Positions 1-8,100 of a DNA stretch of 64,000 bases are shown piece by piece. Positions within the stretch are counted from its first letter, which is position 1. Each line of letters begins with the position of its first letter. The stretch is from CAVPEW01 sp963703565 (GTDB taxonomy: Bacteria > Actinomycetota > Acidimicrobiia > Acidimicrobiales > VFJN01): contig CAVPEW010000068.1 of assembly GCA_963703565.1 (NCBI GenBank), positions 149,790 through 213,789 of the forward strand, given 5' to 3'. The notes beneath the pieces were generated by a model, which was given only the letters and a program-made list of their open reading frames with translations, did not search any database and was not told the origin of the DNA. Made by a program: the position numbers and the translations under genes.

Positions 1-1
1 G

Positions 2-1118
2 GCGAACATCCTGCTCGCTGAGGGCGGGCGGGTGAAGGTCGCCGACTTCGGAATCGCCAAGGCCGTCGCGGACGCGGACCTCACCCAACCCGGATCGGTC
101 GTGGGCACGGCGAAATACCTGGCTCCCGAGCAGGTCACGGGTGGGACCGTCGACGCCCGTACCGATGTCTACGCGCTGGGCACCGTCCTCTACGAGATGC
201 TCTGCGGTCGGCCGCCCTTCACGGGTGACTCGGACTCCGCGGTCGCGCTCGCCCGCCTGCACCGCGATCCGCTGTCACCTCGCCAGGTTCGACCGGGAGT
301 CCCTCGCGGCCTCGAAGCGGTGACCATGCGGGCGCTGGCGCGCCAGCCCGGAGACCGCTACCCGAGCGCCACCGACCTGCGAGCAGCCCTGCTGGCCGCC
401 GGCGCGGACGCGGAACCCGAGTCACCGGGGCGGGCACCTTCCGGCTTCGGCTCGCCCCCCGAACCCACCGCGCTCGGTAGCGCGCCGTGGGCCAACGCTG
501 CGCCCATCCCCACCTTCGCCCGCTCGGAGCGGTCCTGGCTCGTCCCGACCCTTCTGGCGGTGACCGCGGCGGTGGCGCTCGGCGTGGCCGGGCTGCTGCT
601 GGGGCGCTCTGGCGCTGGCACCTTCCTCGACGACGTGCGTTCATCGCTGGGTGCCGGCGCTGCCGCGACCGTGACGTCGGCATCGGCGTTCGACCCCGAC
701 GGGGATCTGCACGAGAACGACGGCGACGCGCTACTCGCCATCGACGGTGATCCAGCCACCGCCTGGATCACCGAGGGCTACGACGACCGTGACGTCACCC
801 GCCTGAAGGCCGGGGTCGGGATCGTGCTGCGGCTGAGCGAGGAGCAGCGCCTCGATCGCCTGGTGCTGCGTTCCCCGACTGCCAACTGGCGGGCACGGGT
901 CTACGTGGCCGCCCGACCCGCCGCGGAAGCTCGAGGGATGGGGTGAGCCGGTCTTCTCCTCCGACCAGGTTCCGCGCTCGAACGACCAGCCGGTGTCATT
1001 CGACCTGGGTGGGCAGCGCGGATCAGCGGTGCTCATCTGGGTCGTCGACGCCGGTGACGCCGACGAGGACGGGCGCCACCGGGTCGCGCTCTCAGAGGTC
1101 GACGTCGATGCCCGATGA
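2..1118 (+). CDS. Membrane Ser/Thr protein kinase, 3' part (5' cut by window edge; frameshifted)
   Basis: The fragment opens in the catalytic loop (NILLAEG) and continues with the DFG motif, the activation segment (GTAKYLAPEQ) and the DxxALG region, so it is the C-lobe of a Hanks-type kinase. A Pro/Ala-rich linker, one membrane helix near base 560 (WLVPTLLAVTAAVALG) and an extracellular discoidin-like sugar-binding domain follow, as in the MviN-type (pseudo)kinases that sit beside sigM in actinobacteria. The kinase frame stops at 944-946, but another frame carries the expected end of the domain (GWGEPVF, FDLGG, VALSEV) and stops at 1118. One extra or two missing bases near 905-925 explain this. 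The corrected end overlaps the sigma gene start, suggesting translational coupling. A regulatory role in envelope control is inferred from context. Confidence 0.85.
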
Positions 1119-1833
1119 GCCGTCCAGCGCACCCCCTTCGCGCCACCGATCCGCTCCTCTTCCCGGTGAAGACTGGCACGTGATCGTGGCCGCCCGGTCC
1201 GGGGACAGGTCGGCGCTCGAGGAGCTGCTGCGCGCGCACCACGACCGCATGGCCGCGGTCTGCCGGCGCATCTGCCCCGATCCACTCGACGCCCAGGACG
1301 CCACCCAGGAGGCGTGCATCGCGTTCGTGCGGGGCTTGGATCGCTTCGACGGCCGTTCGTCGCTGTCGACCTGGGCGTATCGCGTCGCCGCCAACGCGGC
1401 CCTCGACGAGCTCCGGCGCCAGCGCCGGCGGCCCGAGCCGACCGATGCCGCCGAGCTGGAACGACCCCAGCCGGGCACGGTCGACGGATCCGTGAGCGAT
1501 CACCTGAGCGTCGTGGCGGCGCTGGCCACCCTGCCGGCGACCTTTCGGGCTGCGGTCGTCCTTCGCGATCTGGCCGATCTGGACTACGCCGAGATCGGCG
1601 AGATCCTTCACGTCCCCCCTGGAACGGTCCGATCACGCATCGCCCGGGGCCGAGCCCAACTGGCCCGGCTGCTGGTGCCCCAGCGTGCGCTGGAGTCGAC
1701 CGGCGCCACCGGCGGCGGGGCGGTTCCCGGGCCAGGCCGGGAACCTCCGGCCCCGGACCGCACGTCCAACACCGAGACCCGATCGCCCCGTCGCGCGCCC
1801 GCCGGCCCGCCGAGCCACCCGATCGAACCATGA
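1108..1833 (+). CDS. sigM: ECF-family RNA polymerase sigma factor (SigM-like)
   Basis: This 241-residue protein has the two-domain layout of ECF sigma factors: region 2 (DAQDATQEACIAFVRGL, then the W-rich STWAYRVAANAALD helix) and region 4 (LPATFRAAVVLRDLADLDY, with the HTH around VPPGTVRSRIARGRAQL). It directs RNA polymerase to a small stress regulon. The ATG at 1108 is chosen because it lies just inside the corrected end of the kinase gene and leaves a short N-terminus before region 2. Its stop overlaps the next start (ATGA at 1830), so it is coupled to its anti-sigma factor. Its position directly upstream of trxB/trxA matches sigM in mycobacteria. The roughly 55-residue Pro/Arg-rich tail after region 4 is unusual for the family. 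Confidence 0.85.
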   Translation: MPDEPSSAPPSRHRSAPLPGEDWHVIVAARSGDRSALEELLRAHHDRMAAVCRRICPDPLDAQDATQEACIAFVRGLDRFDGRSSLSTWAYRVAANAALDELRRQRRRPEPTDAAELERPQPGTVDGSVSDHLSVVAALATLPATFRAAVVLRDLADLDYAEIGEILHVPPGTVRSRIARGRAQLARLLVPQRALESTGATGGGAVPGPGREPPAPDRTSNTETRSPRRAPAGPPSHPIEP

Positions 1834-2687
1834 GCGCAGAGACCGAACCGCCGACGCTGCCCGATCCACTCGACCCGCTCGACGAGCTCACGTCGGCATA
1901 CCTCGACGGCGACCTGTCGCCCACCGAGCAGGCCCGCTTCGACGACAGCCCGGAGGTGGCCGATCGTGCCGAGCGCTTCCGAGCTGTGTCCGCAGCCGTG
2001 CGTGCACCCCTCGCAGGCGAGGGCGACGAGGCCTTGCGTCACGCCACCGTGGCCGCAACGCTCCAAGCGCTCGGCGCTTCTACACCCGCCGGGTCGACTA
2101 CAGATTCTGCGACCACCCCCTCACGGCGGAGGGGCAGTCGGTGGAGCTGGGCTGCAGCAGCGGTCCTCGTGGCGACGGTCGGTCTACTGGGCGCAGCCCT
2201 CGCCACCGCGGGCTCGGGTGATGCGGACCGGCCCACCGCGGCACGGTCCAGCGCCGAGGACGGCGATGCCCCACAGTCCGCGGTCTCCCCGGACGACGCT
2301 GCGCGGCATGACGATCCGGGAGCTGGCGACGCTACACTCGACGGGCCCGAACGTGACGAGGCGCTCGGACCGACAGCCCGGTCCCCACAGGCCGGGTCCG
2401 ACGAGCTTCGAGCCAGGGCCGAGGCCCAACTCGACGCCGACCCGATGCCTGGCTTCGACGCTGCACTCGGAACCGACTCGACGATCGCCCGATCCGCCAC
2501 CGGCCCGTCCTCGCTCCCTGGGGCGGACTGTCCCCTGGTCGTCGGCTCCGCAACGCTGGCCGGGGCAACCGGCACACGGGACGGAGAGCCGGCGAGCGCG
2601 TTCGTGCTCGCCGGCGACGACGGACCCCGGATCGTGGTCGTGTCGACCTCCACGTGCGCGGTCCTTGCCGAGCTCCCGGCGCGCTAG
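1830..2687 (+). CDS. Membrane-bound anti-sigma factor (RsmA-like)
   Basis: The protein has 285 residues. An N-terminal cytosolic segment (ELTSAYLDGDLSPTEQARF, with the usual sigma-binding helices but no Zn-binding Cys) leads to one membrane helix around residues 106-127 (WAAAAVLVATVGLLGAALA), then a long extracytoplasmic acidic Ala/Asp-rich part with two widely spaced Cys. The start overlaps the sigma stop by four bases, and it is the only partner gene next to the sigma factor, so it is inferred to hold that sigma factor inactive at the membrane. It ends tail to tail with the next minus-strand gene, their stops overlapping by three bases. No direct motif proves which sigma it binds. Confidence 0.75.
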   Translation: MSAETEPPTLPDPLDPLDELTSAYLDGDLSPTEQARFDDSPEVADRAERFRAVSAAVRAPLAGEGDEALRHATVAATLQALGASTPAGSTTDSATTPSRRRGSRWSWAAAAVLVATVGLLGAALATAGSGDADRPTAARSSAEDGDAPQSAVSPDDAARHDDPGAGDATLDGPERDEALGPTARSPQAGSDELRARAEAQLDADPMPGFDAALGTDSTIARSATGPSSLPGADCPLVVGSATLAGATGTRDGEPASAFVLAGDDGPRIVVVSTSTCAVLAELPAR

Positions 2688-3043
2688 GAGGGTCCGGGGT
2701 CCCCGACGGGCCGGAACCGCACACGGGCCGCGGCGAGCACCGCGCTCAGCGCCGCCCCCCACCACGCCCCGGCCTTGATGGGCTCGAGACCCTCACCGGA
2801 GTCGATCCTGCCCGCCTGGACCAGTGCACCGGCAGCCCACAGGGCCGCGAACGTTGCCAACCACCAGGCCCTCGAGCGCGCGATCGACCCCACCACCTCG
2901 CCGACCGTGAAGCCCACCAGGGCCCCCGCGCCCAGCGGCAGGAGCCCCTCCAGCTCGTACTCGCCCAGCACCAGGGCCGAGCCCCAGCCGACCGCCGCAC
3001 CGCAGGCCAGGCCGACCAGGGAACGCCACGACACCGAGCGCAC
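2684..3043 (-). CDS. Small integral membrane protein, unknown function
   Basis: This protein of about 119 residues has four hydrophobic segments (LVGLACGAAVGWGSALVL; LLPLGAGALVGFTVGEVV; WWLATFAALWAAGALV; WWGAALSAVLAAARV). The reading frame is open further upstream to 3124, but that would overlap the head-to-head neighbour at 3094; GTG codons at 3043 and 3034 give a compact protein starting just before the first helix. The 3' end overlaps the anti-sigma stop on the other strand. No family recognised. Confidence 0.55.
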   Translation of the reverse strand: MRSVSWRSLVGLACGAAVGWGSALVLGEYELEGLLPLGAGALVGFTVGEVVGSIARSRAWWLATFAALWAAGALVQAGRIDSGEGLEPIKAGAWWGAALSAVLAAARVRFRPVGDPGPS

Positions 3044-3093
3044 CCTAGTGACCTCATCGGCGGGGGCTCGGACGCGCTGGTTAGCCTGACCGG

Positions 3094-3441
3094 ATGGGAG
3101 CGATGGCACGCGAGGACCGTCCAACCGGGTCCGGGGGCGAGGACTGGCCGGTCCAGGTGGCCGACCGCATCGAGGAGGTCGTGGGCAGGGTCCGCGACAC
3201 CACGACCGGTCCCGCCATCACCGCTGCCCGTACCCTCGTGTACGGCCTGGTGGCCGTGATCGTGGGGGTGGCGGTGATCGTGCTCGCCGCGGTGGCCGCC
3301 GTCCGTTTCCTGGACGCGTACCTGCCCGACGCGGTGGTCGGAGAGGAGCACACGTGGGCCGCCCATCTCCTGGTGGGGCTGGTCTTCACCCTCGCCGGGG
3401 CCCTCCTGTGGTCACGACGTGCCTCCGGGAATACCCCCTGA
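3094..3441 (+). CDS. Small membrane protein with two helices (phage-holin-family-like)
   Basis: A 115-residue protein. An amphipathic N-terminal segment (QVADRIEEVVGRVRDTT) is followed by two membrane helices (LVYGLVAVIVGVAVIVLAAV and LLVGLVFTLAGALLWSRR). The layout resembles the small proteins annotated as phage holin family that occur upstream of trxB in many actinobacteria; a lytic function is not implied. The last codons and stop lie inside the palindrome at 3431-3447, so the gene runs directly into the control region of trxB. Confidence 0.6.
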   Translation: MGAMAREDRPTGSGGEDWPVQVADRIEEVVGRVRDTTTGPAITAARTLVYGLVAVIVGVAVIVLAAVAAVRFLDAYLPDAVVGEEHTWAAHLLVGLVFTLAGALLWSRRASGNTP

Positions 3442-3447
3442 GGGTAT
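3431..3447. promoter_or_regulatory. CsoR/CstR-like palindrome upstream of trxB
   Basis: ATACCCCCTGAGGGTAT has perfect 6-bp arms (ATACCC/GGGTAT) around a 5-bp centre. This matches the general form of operators bound by CsoR-family (copper or persulfide) repressors. It lies 33 bp before the trxB start and overlaps the stop of the preceding gene. No csoR gene is seen in the window, so the regulator is unknown. Confidence 0.4.
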
Positions 3448-3479
3448 GTGGTTGAACTGGCCCACACAGGGGGAGGGAC

Positions 3480-4466
3480 ATGAGCGACGCCCACAGCAGC
3501 GACGACCGCGACGTCATCATCATCGGATCGGGCCCCGCCGGGCTCACCGCCGCGGTCTACACGGCGCGGGCCAACCTGGCGCCGCTGATCCTCGAGGGTG
3601 AACCGTCCTCGACCTCCGATCAGCCCGGCGGCCAGCTGATGCTCACCACCGATGTGGAGAACTTCCCCGGCTTCCCCGAGGGGATCATGGGACCCGACCT
3701 CATGAGCCGGATGCGTGAGCAGGCCGTGCGCTTCGGCGCCGAGGCCCGCACGGAGAAGGTCAGCCGGGTCGATCTGTCCTCGCGGCCCTTCGGCATATGG
3801 GTCGGTGATCCCGACGCCGCCCTTCCCACCTACACCGGACGCTCGATCATCGTGGCCACGGGCGCCCAGTCGCTCCTGCTGGGCCTGGACCGCGAGGCCG
3901 ACCTCATCGGCCACGGCGTGTCGACCTGCGCCACCTGCGACGGCTTCTTCTTCCGCGACCACAACATCGCCGTGGTGGGTGGAGGCGACTCCGCGCTCGA
4001 GGAGGCGCTGTTCCTCACCAAGTTCGCCACGACGGTCACCGTGATCCACCGCCGCGACCAGCTCCGGGCATCGAAGATCATGCAGGACCGGGCGGAGGAG
4101 AACGACCGGCTCCGGTTCCGCTGGAACGCCGTGGTCGACGGGCTCGTCGGCGAGGACCGGCTCGAGGGGCTCGTGCTACGCGACACCGTCACCGGTGACA
4201 CCGAGTCGATGGACGTCACTGGCCTGTTCGTGGCCATCGGCCACCGGCCCAACACCGACCTGTTCAAGGGCCAGCTCCAGATGGAGGACTCCGGCTACCT
4301 CGTCACCGGGCTGGGCCACGGCGCCACCTCGACCAACGTGGAGGGAGTCTTCGCTTGCGGTGACGTCCAGGACCACGTGTACCGACAGGCCATAACCGCC
4401 GCCGGCTCCGGGTGCGAGGCAGCAATCGATGCCGAGCGGTGGCTCGAGGCGGCCCGCCGCCACTGA
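3480..4466 (+). CDS. trxB: Thioredoxin reductase
   Basis: TrxB uses NADPH and FAD to reduce thioredoxin in the cytosol. The 328-residue length is typical. Visible motifs: the FAD dinucleotide fold IIIGSGPAGLTAAVY at the start, the redox-active CATC near residue 150, the NADPH fold VVGGGDSALEEA near 170, and the second FAD motif GVFACGDVQD near 290. A strong ribosome site (GGGAGGG) precedes the ATG. The thioredoxin gene follows 104 bp downstream on the same strand, so the pair forms the complete NADPH-to-thiol relay. The palindrome at 3431-3447 is a possible operator, and the sigma factor upstream a possible activator by analogy with sigM loci. Confidence 0.97.
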   Translation: MSDAHSSDDRDVIIIGSGPAGLTAAVYTARANLAPLILEGEPSSTSDQPGGQLMLTTDVENFPGFPEGIMGPDLMSRMREQAVRFGAEARTEKVSRVDLSSRPFGIWVGDPDAALPTYTGRSIIVATGAQSLLLGLDREADLIGHGVSTCATCDGFFFRDHNIAVVGGGDSALEEALFLTKFATTVTVIHRRDQLRASKIMQDRAEENDRLRFRWNAVVDGLVGEDRLEGLVLRDTVTGDTESMDVTGLFVAIGHRPNTDLFKGQLQMEDSGYLVTGLGHGATSTNVEGVFACGDVQDHVYRQAITAAGSGCEAAIDAERWLEAARRH

Positions 4467-4570
4467 GCGGCGACCCATCGAGCCGTGCAAGGCCAACGAC
4501 TCCCCGCCCGTGGAATCCAGACGGCAGGGCGGATGTTGCACCGGGCACGAACCATCAGGAAGGAAGGCCC

Positions 4571-4897
4571 ATGGCCCAGAACATCCAAGCGTTGACCGAC
4601 GTGAGCTTCGACGAGGAGATCGCCGCGGCGCCTGAACCCGTCGTGGTCGACTTCTGGGCAGAATGGTGCGGGCCGTGCAAGATGATCGCCCCGATCCTCG
4701 ACGAGATCGCTGCGGAGCATTCCGGCAAGCTCCGCATCGCCAAGGTGAACGTCGACGACAACCCTGACGTCGCTCGTCGGTTCGACGTGATGAGCATCCC
4801 CACGCTCATCGTGTTCAAGGACGGTCAACCCGCGAAGCGCATGGTGGGAGCCAAGGGGAAGGGTCAGCTGCTCGAGGAGCTCAGCGACTTCCTCTGA
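4571..4897 (+). CDS. trxA: Thioredoxin
   Basis: A 108-residue protein with the classical active site WCGPCK near residue 32, the buried Asp (VVVDFW), the cis-Pro loop SIPTLIVF and a C-terminal helix. It reduces protein disulfides in the cytosol and is recycled by the adjacent trxB product. The frame is open far upstream, but the ATG at 4571 follows a good ribosome site (GGAAGGAAGG) and yields the standard length. Transcription probably ends at the stem-loop 4966-5002. Confidence 0.97.
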   Translation: MAQNIQALTDVSFDEEIAAAPEPVVVDFWAEWCGPCKMIAPILDEIAAEHSGKLRIAKVNVDDNPDVARRFDVMSIPTLIVFKDGQPAKRMVGAKGKGQLLEELSDFL

Positions 4898-4913
4898 GGA
4901 CCATTCGTACACG

Positions 4914-4946
4914 TTCTCCACAGAGTTCCGCACAGGGTGTGGAAAA
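4914..4946. other. Pair of DnaA-box-like 9-mers after trxA
   Basis: TTCTCCACA (4914-4922) and, inverted, TGTGGAAAA (4938-4946, reverse complement TTTTCCACA) each differ by one base from the TTATCCACA-type DnaA box. They lie 15 bp apart in the non-coding gap between trxA and parB, about 6.5 kb from dnaA. A role as an outlying DnaA-binding site is possible; chance similarity is not excluded. Confidence 0.35.
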
Positions 4947-4965
4947 CGTCAACTAAGTCTTGATC

Positions 4966-5002
4966 CGCTGCGACCCTCGGGACCATCTCGAGGGTCGCAG
5001 CG
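4966..5002. terminator. Bidirectional stem-loop between trxA and parB
   Basis: A perfect 14-bp inverted repeat (arms 4966-4979 and 4989-5002, left arm CGCTGCGACCCTCG) with a 9-nt loop separates the convergent trxA and parB genes. There is no T-run, which is common for actinobacterial terminators. Confidence 0.7.
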
Positions 5003-5010
5003 CGTTCGAC

Positions 5011-5901
5011 TCAGTGATCACCCGTCATCGCCCGGTAGATCCGCTCGAGATCGTCGAGCGTCGAGAACTCCACCGTCACCCGGCCCCGGTTCGCTCCCAT
5101 CTGCACCGAGACGCGAGTCGAGAGGTGCTCGGCCAAGAGGTTCTCGAGCTCGAGCAGCCCCGCGGGCCGCACCGGCCTGGTGGTCGTATGGGAGTGGACC
5201 GATTCCGGCGGCTCCGGCTCCTCCGCCATCCGGCCGAGGTGGTCGCGAACCGCCGCTTCGACCTGGCGCACGGTCATCTCCTCGTCGACGGCGCGACGAG
5301 CCAGAGCCTCCTGGAAGCCCCGGTCCGGGCTGGCCAGCAGCGTACGAGCATGACCAGCGCTGAGCCGACCCTCTTCGAGCAGGCGCTGTACGGACGGAGG
5401 CAGCTGCAGCAGCCGCACGGTGTTCGCCACAGCCGACCGGGACTTCCCGACCCGCTGGGCGACCTGCTCCTGGGTCAGTTCGAAGTGCTCCATCAGCTGC
5501 TGGTAGGCCGTGGCCTCCTCCAGCACGCTCAAGTCGTCTCGATGCAGGTTCTCGACGAGCGCCGTCTCCAGGGAACCTTCGTCGGTGAGCTCCCGGACGA
5601 TGACGGGAACCGTGGGTAGACCTGCCCTTCTTGCCGCCCGCCATCGTCGCTCGCCGGCGATGAGCTCGTAGCGGTCCTCTCCCACTGCCTGAACCAGCAG
5701 TGGCTGCAAGACGCCTATCTCGGCGACCGAGGCCGTCAGACCGGCTAACGACTCCTCGGCAAACACACGGCGGGGCTGACGTGGGTTGGGGGCGATCGAA
5801 CCCACGGGCACATCCCGCATCGCACCCGGCGTTGACCCGGCCGCTTCGCTCGGGATCAAGGCCCCCAAGCCCCTACCCAACCCGCTGCGACGGACCACCA
5901 C
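5011..5901 (-). CDS. parB: Chromosome partitioning protein ParB
   Basis: ParB binds parS, spreads as a CTP-dependent clamp and loads SMC. In 296 residues the N-terminal ParA-interacting stretch (RSGLGRGLGALI) is followed by box I (IAPNPRQPR), the CTP-binding box II (GERRWRAAR), the HTH (TQEQVAQRVGKSRSAVANTVRLL) and a C-terminal dimerisation segment ending DDLERIYRAMTGD. The start overlaps the end of parA by 29 bp, so the two are co-expressed. Two parS sites lie just upstream of parA. Confidence 0.96.
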   Translation of the reverse strand: MVVRRSGLGRGLGALIPSEAAGSTPGAMRDVPVGSIAPNPRQPRRVFAEESLAGLTASVAEIGVLQPLLVQAVGEDRYELIAGERRWRAARRAGLPTVPVIVRELTDEGSLETALVENLHRDDLSVLEEATAYQQLMEHFELTQEQVAQRVGKSRSAVANTVRLLQLPPSVQRLLEEGRLSAGHARTLLASPDRGFQEALARRAVDEEMTVRQVEAAVRDHLGRMAEEPEPPESVHSHTTTRPVRPAGLLELENLLAEHLSTRVSVQMGANRGRVTVEFSTLDDLERIYRAMTGDH

Positions 5902-7012
5902 TCACCTCCTTAGCGAGCTCGCGGTACGCGATGGCGCCACGAGAGCTGCCGTCGAACGCCAGGATCGGCTGACCGAACGACGGGGCCTCCGAGAGCCGGA
6001 TCGTCCGGGGGATCACGTTGCGAGCGACCCTGTCCCCGAAGTGCTCCCGGACCTCGGTCACGACCTGGCCGGCCAACTTTGTGCGGGCGTCGTACATGAC
6101 GAGCACGATGGTGCTGACCTCCAGGGCCGAGTTCAGGTTCTTCTGCACCAGAGCGACGTTGCGCAGCAGCTGACCCAGCCCCTCGAGCGCGTAGTACTCG
6201 CACTGGATCGGCACCACCACCTCGCTAGCCGCGGCGAGCCCGTTCACGGTGAGCAGGCCCAGAGATGGAGGGCAGTCGATGAGGACGTAGTCGTAGTCGT
6301 CTCGGACCTCCTCGAGGGCACGACGGAGGCGCAGCTCTCTCGAGAACGCCGGGACGAGCTCGATCTCCGCCCCAGCGAGGTCGAGCGAGGACGGAGCCAC
6401 GAACAGGTTCCGCACCGAGGTCGGCTCGACGCAATCCTCGACCGGCAGATCATGCAACATGACCTCGTACATCGACCCCTGCAGATCACGGATGTTGATG
6501 CCCAGCCCGGTGCTGGCATTGCCCTGGGGATCGAGGTCCACTACCAGCACCCGGTAACCCAGATCGGCGAGGGAGGCCCCGAGGTTCACGGCCGTGGTCG
6601 TCTTGCCGACCCCGCCCTTCTGGTTGGCCACAGCCAGGACCCTCGGCAAGGGCCGCACAAGAGGCCCGGGCGGGAGCGGCTCCACCCGTCCCAGGGGTCC
6701 CGACGCAGGTGGTCCGGACGCAACGGCATCACTACCCGGTCGCGCGCCGGCCGTGATGCCCGCCATCTCGTCTGGATGCCAGCCGAGCACACCCCGATCG
6801 GCTTCTTCGGGTGCCAGTCCCTGGTCGTGGGGCTCCGCGGGGGTGATCTCGGGAGTGGCCTCCTGCTCGTCCACCGGCGTGCCCTGATCCGGCGTGCCCT
6901 GATCCGGCTCTCCCTCGTCGGATAGAGGCGAGCCATGCCTCACAGCGGATCTCAACTGGTCGAAGATGGCCCGCGTCCGCTCCGAGGACGGCTCGGGTTC
7001 GTCAGGCACCAT
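5873..7012 (-). CDS. parA: Chromosome partitioning ATPase ParA (long N-terminal extension)
   Basis: ParA is the Walker-type ATPase that moves ParB-parS complexes over the nucleoid. The deviant Walker A (KGGVGKTTTAVNLG), the A' strand (VLVVDLDPQGNASTGLG), Walker B (DYVLIDCPPSLGLLT) and the C-terminal RTIRLSEAPSFG segment are all present. The protein is 379 residues long because about 120 mostly acidic, Pro/Gly-rich and presumably disordered residues precede the ATPase core, longer than typical soluble ParA. The ATG at 7012 lies 66 bp from a perfect parS, hinting that ParB may act on this promoter. Confidence 0.94.
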   Translation of the reverse strand: MVPDEPEPSSERTRAIFDQLRSAVRHGSPLSDEGEPDQGTPDQGTPVDEQEATPEITPAEPHDQGLAPEEADRGVLGWHPDEMAGITAGARPGSDAVASGPPASGPLGRVEPLPPGPLVRPLPRVLAVANQKGGVGKTTTAVNLGASLADLGYRVLVVDLDPQGNASTGLGINIRDLQGSMYEVMLHDLPVEDCVEPTSVRNLFVAPSSLDLAGAEIELVPAFSRELRLRRALEEVRDDYDYVLIDCPPSLGLLTVNGLAAASEVVVPIQCEYYALEGLGQLLRNVALVQKNLNSALEVSTIVLVMYDARTKLAGQVVTEVREHFGDRVARNVIPRTIRLSEAPSFGQPILAFDGSSRGAIAYRELAKEVSGGPSQRVG

Positions 7013-7077
7013 CGCATCCTGCCCGCTCGACCGGCCCAGAGCAAGGAACCCTCGACCTCCGGCAGCCGCCTGACCGT

Positions 7078-7093
7078 TGTTCCACGTGGAACA
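7078..7093. other. parS: parS centromere site 1
   Basis: TGTTCCACGTGGAACA is a perfect 16-bp palindrome of the ParB-binding parS type (general form GTTNCACGTGNAAC), located just upstream of parA. Confidence 0.93.
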
Positions 7094-7409
7094 CCACCGT
7101 GCGGAAGGGGCGCCCGTGCATCGCCGCGCTTCAACCGGCGTGTTGGTCGCCGCTTGCCCTTGACATCACGGGTCCGCCCTGACGAGTGGCGAGCGCACCT
7201 GTCCAGGGACATGAGCCATCGCCGCTGGCCTCGCCCCTCGGCGACCAGCTGGTCTCGGCCGATGGCCGATCGGAGCAACCTCCCCGTCCCCGAGACCACG
7301 AAGCGACCGGGCGCTCTCGGCTCCGCCCGGCCGACCGAAGGCGAACTCGGGTCAGAGGAACTAACGGGATTCCCTACGCGGCCGGCTCAGCACAGGGCCA
7401 CGAGTTTGA

Positions 7410-7425
7410 CCCCCCCCCCCCCCCC
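7410..7425. repeat. Homopolymer tract of 16 C
   Basis: An uninterrupted C16 run lies in the parA-rsmG gap, 14 bp before the second parS. Such runs are slippage-prone in vivo and error-prone in sequencing, so the true length is uncertain. Confidence 0.8.
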
Positions 7426-7438
7426 AGGAGTCACGCGC

Positions 7439-7454
7439 TGTTCCACGTGAAACG
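7439..7454. other. parS: parS centromere site 2
   Basis: TGTTCCACGTGAAACG matches the parS consensus through the 14-bp core GTTCCACGTGAAAC; the outermost base pair is not symmetrical. It lies about 360 bp from site 1, a few bases beyond the rsmG stop. Confidence 0.88.
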
Positions 7455-7476
7455 GGCTGAAACGGTTCAGCTGCCG

Positions 7477-8100
7477 TCAACCGGCCGGAAACAGCGGTCT
7501 CTTGGCCGGTCTACCCGGCTCGCGGGGATACTCCGCCGGGCAGAGCCGGCGCTGCTCCAGCACCTGGAAGCGGCCCGGACGTGCCACGACCCTCAGGGGA
7601 GCCAGACCCAGCTGGTCGAGGGGGGCAACCGGCCATCGAGGACGTGCCTCGGGCGGCTCGCTCACGACGAGGATGCCCCCGACGCGCAACAGCGGTGCTG
7701 CGCACTCGGCGACCACCGCTGGTGGCCCGAAACCACGCGCAGTGACGGCACCGGCCGCGGCCCTCAGCTCGCTGTGACCCGTCAGCTCCGCCCGTTCCGC
7801 ACGGACCCTCACCCGATCAGCCCACCCCAGCGACTCCACCGCCGCGGCCAGGAAATCGCCTCGTCGCTGGCGTGACTCGACGAGCACCACCCGGAGATCC
7901 GGGCGGGCTTCGGCCACGACCAGGGCTGGGATCCCACCGCCGCTGCCCAGATCGACCACGAGACCGGTCGTCGCGGCCAGCGCGACCACGAAACCGCCGG
8001 CGTGGCCCACATGGCGCTGGATGTCGCCGGGGCCGAGGAAGCCCAGCTCCTGGCCACGTTGCAGGATCCGGGTGAGCCCGGACGAGGCGCTTCCGGTCAA
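7477..8100 (-). CDS. rsmG: 16S rRNA (guanine527-N7) methyltransferase
   Basis: RsmG methylates G527 of 16S rRNA with SAM. The motif I loop is clear (VVDLGSGGGIPALVVA), followed by the acidic end of strand 2 (RVVLVESRQRRGDFL) and the AVTARGFGPP segment that takes the place of the SRA motif. The frame opens at 8148, but a TTG at 8100 overlaps the jag stop (TTGA) and gives a 207-residue protein of normal length, so coupling to jag is likely. The sequence is rather divergent for the family, but its position between jag and parA is canonical. Confidence 0.85.
   Translation of the reverse strand: MTGSASSGLTRILQRGQELGFLGPGDIQRHVGHAGGFVVALAATTGLVVDLGSGGGIPALVVAEARPDLRVVLVESRQRRGDFLAAAVESLGWADRVRVRAERAELTGHSELRAAAGAVTARGFGPPAVVAECAAPLLRVGGILVVSEPPEARPRWPVAPLDQLGLAPLRVVARPGRFQVLEQRRLCPAEYPREPGRPAKRPLFPAG

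Larger units (their letters stand above)
7013..7476. other. parA-rsmG intergenic region with parS sites and a poly-C tract
   Basis: This 464-bp gap holds the likely parA promoter, two parS sites (7078-7093 and 7439-7454) and a run of 16 C at 7410-7425. No convincing coding frame is seen in it. Confidence 0.7.
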
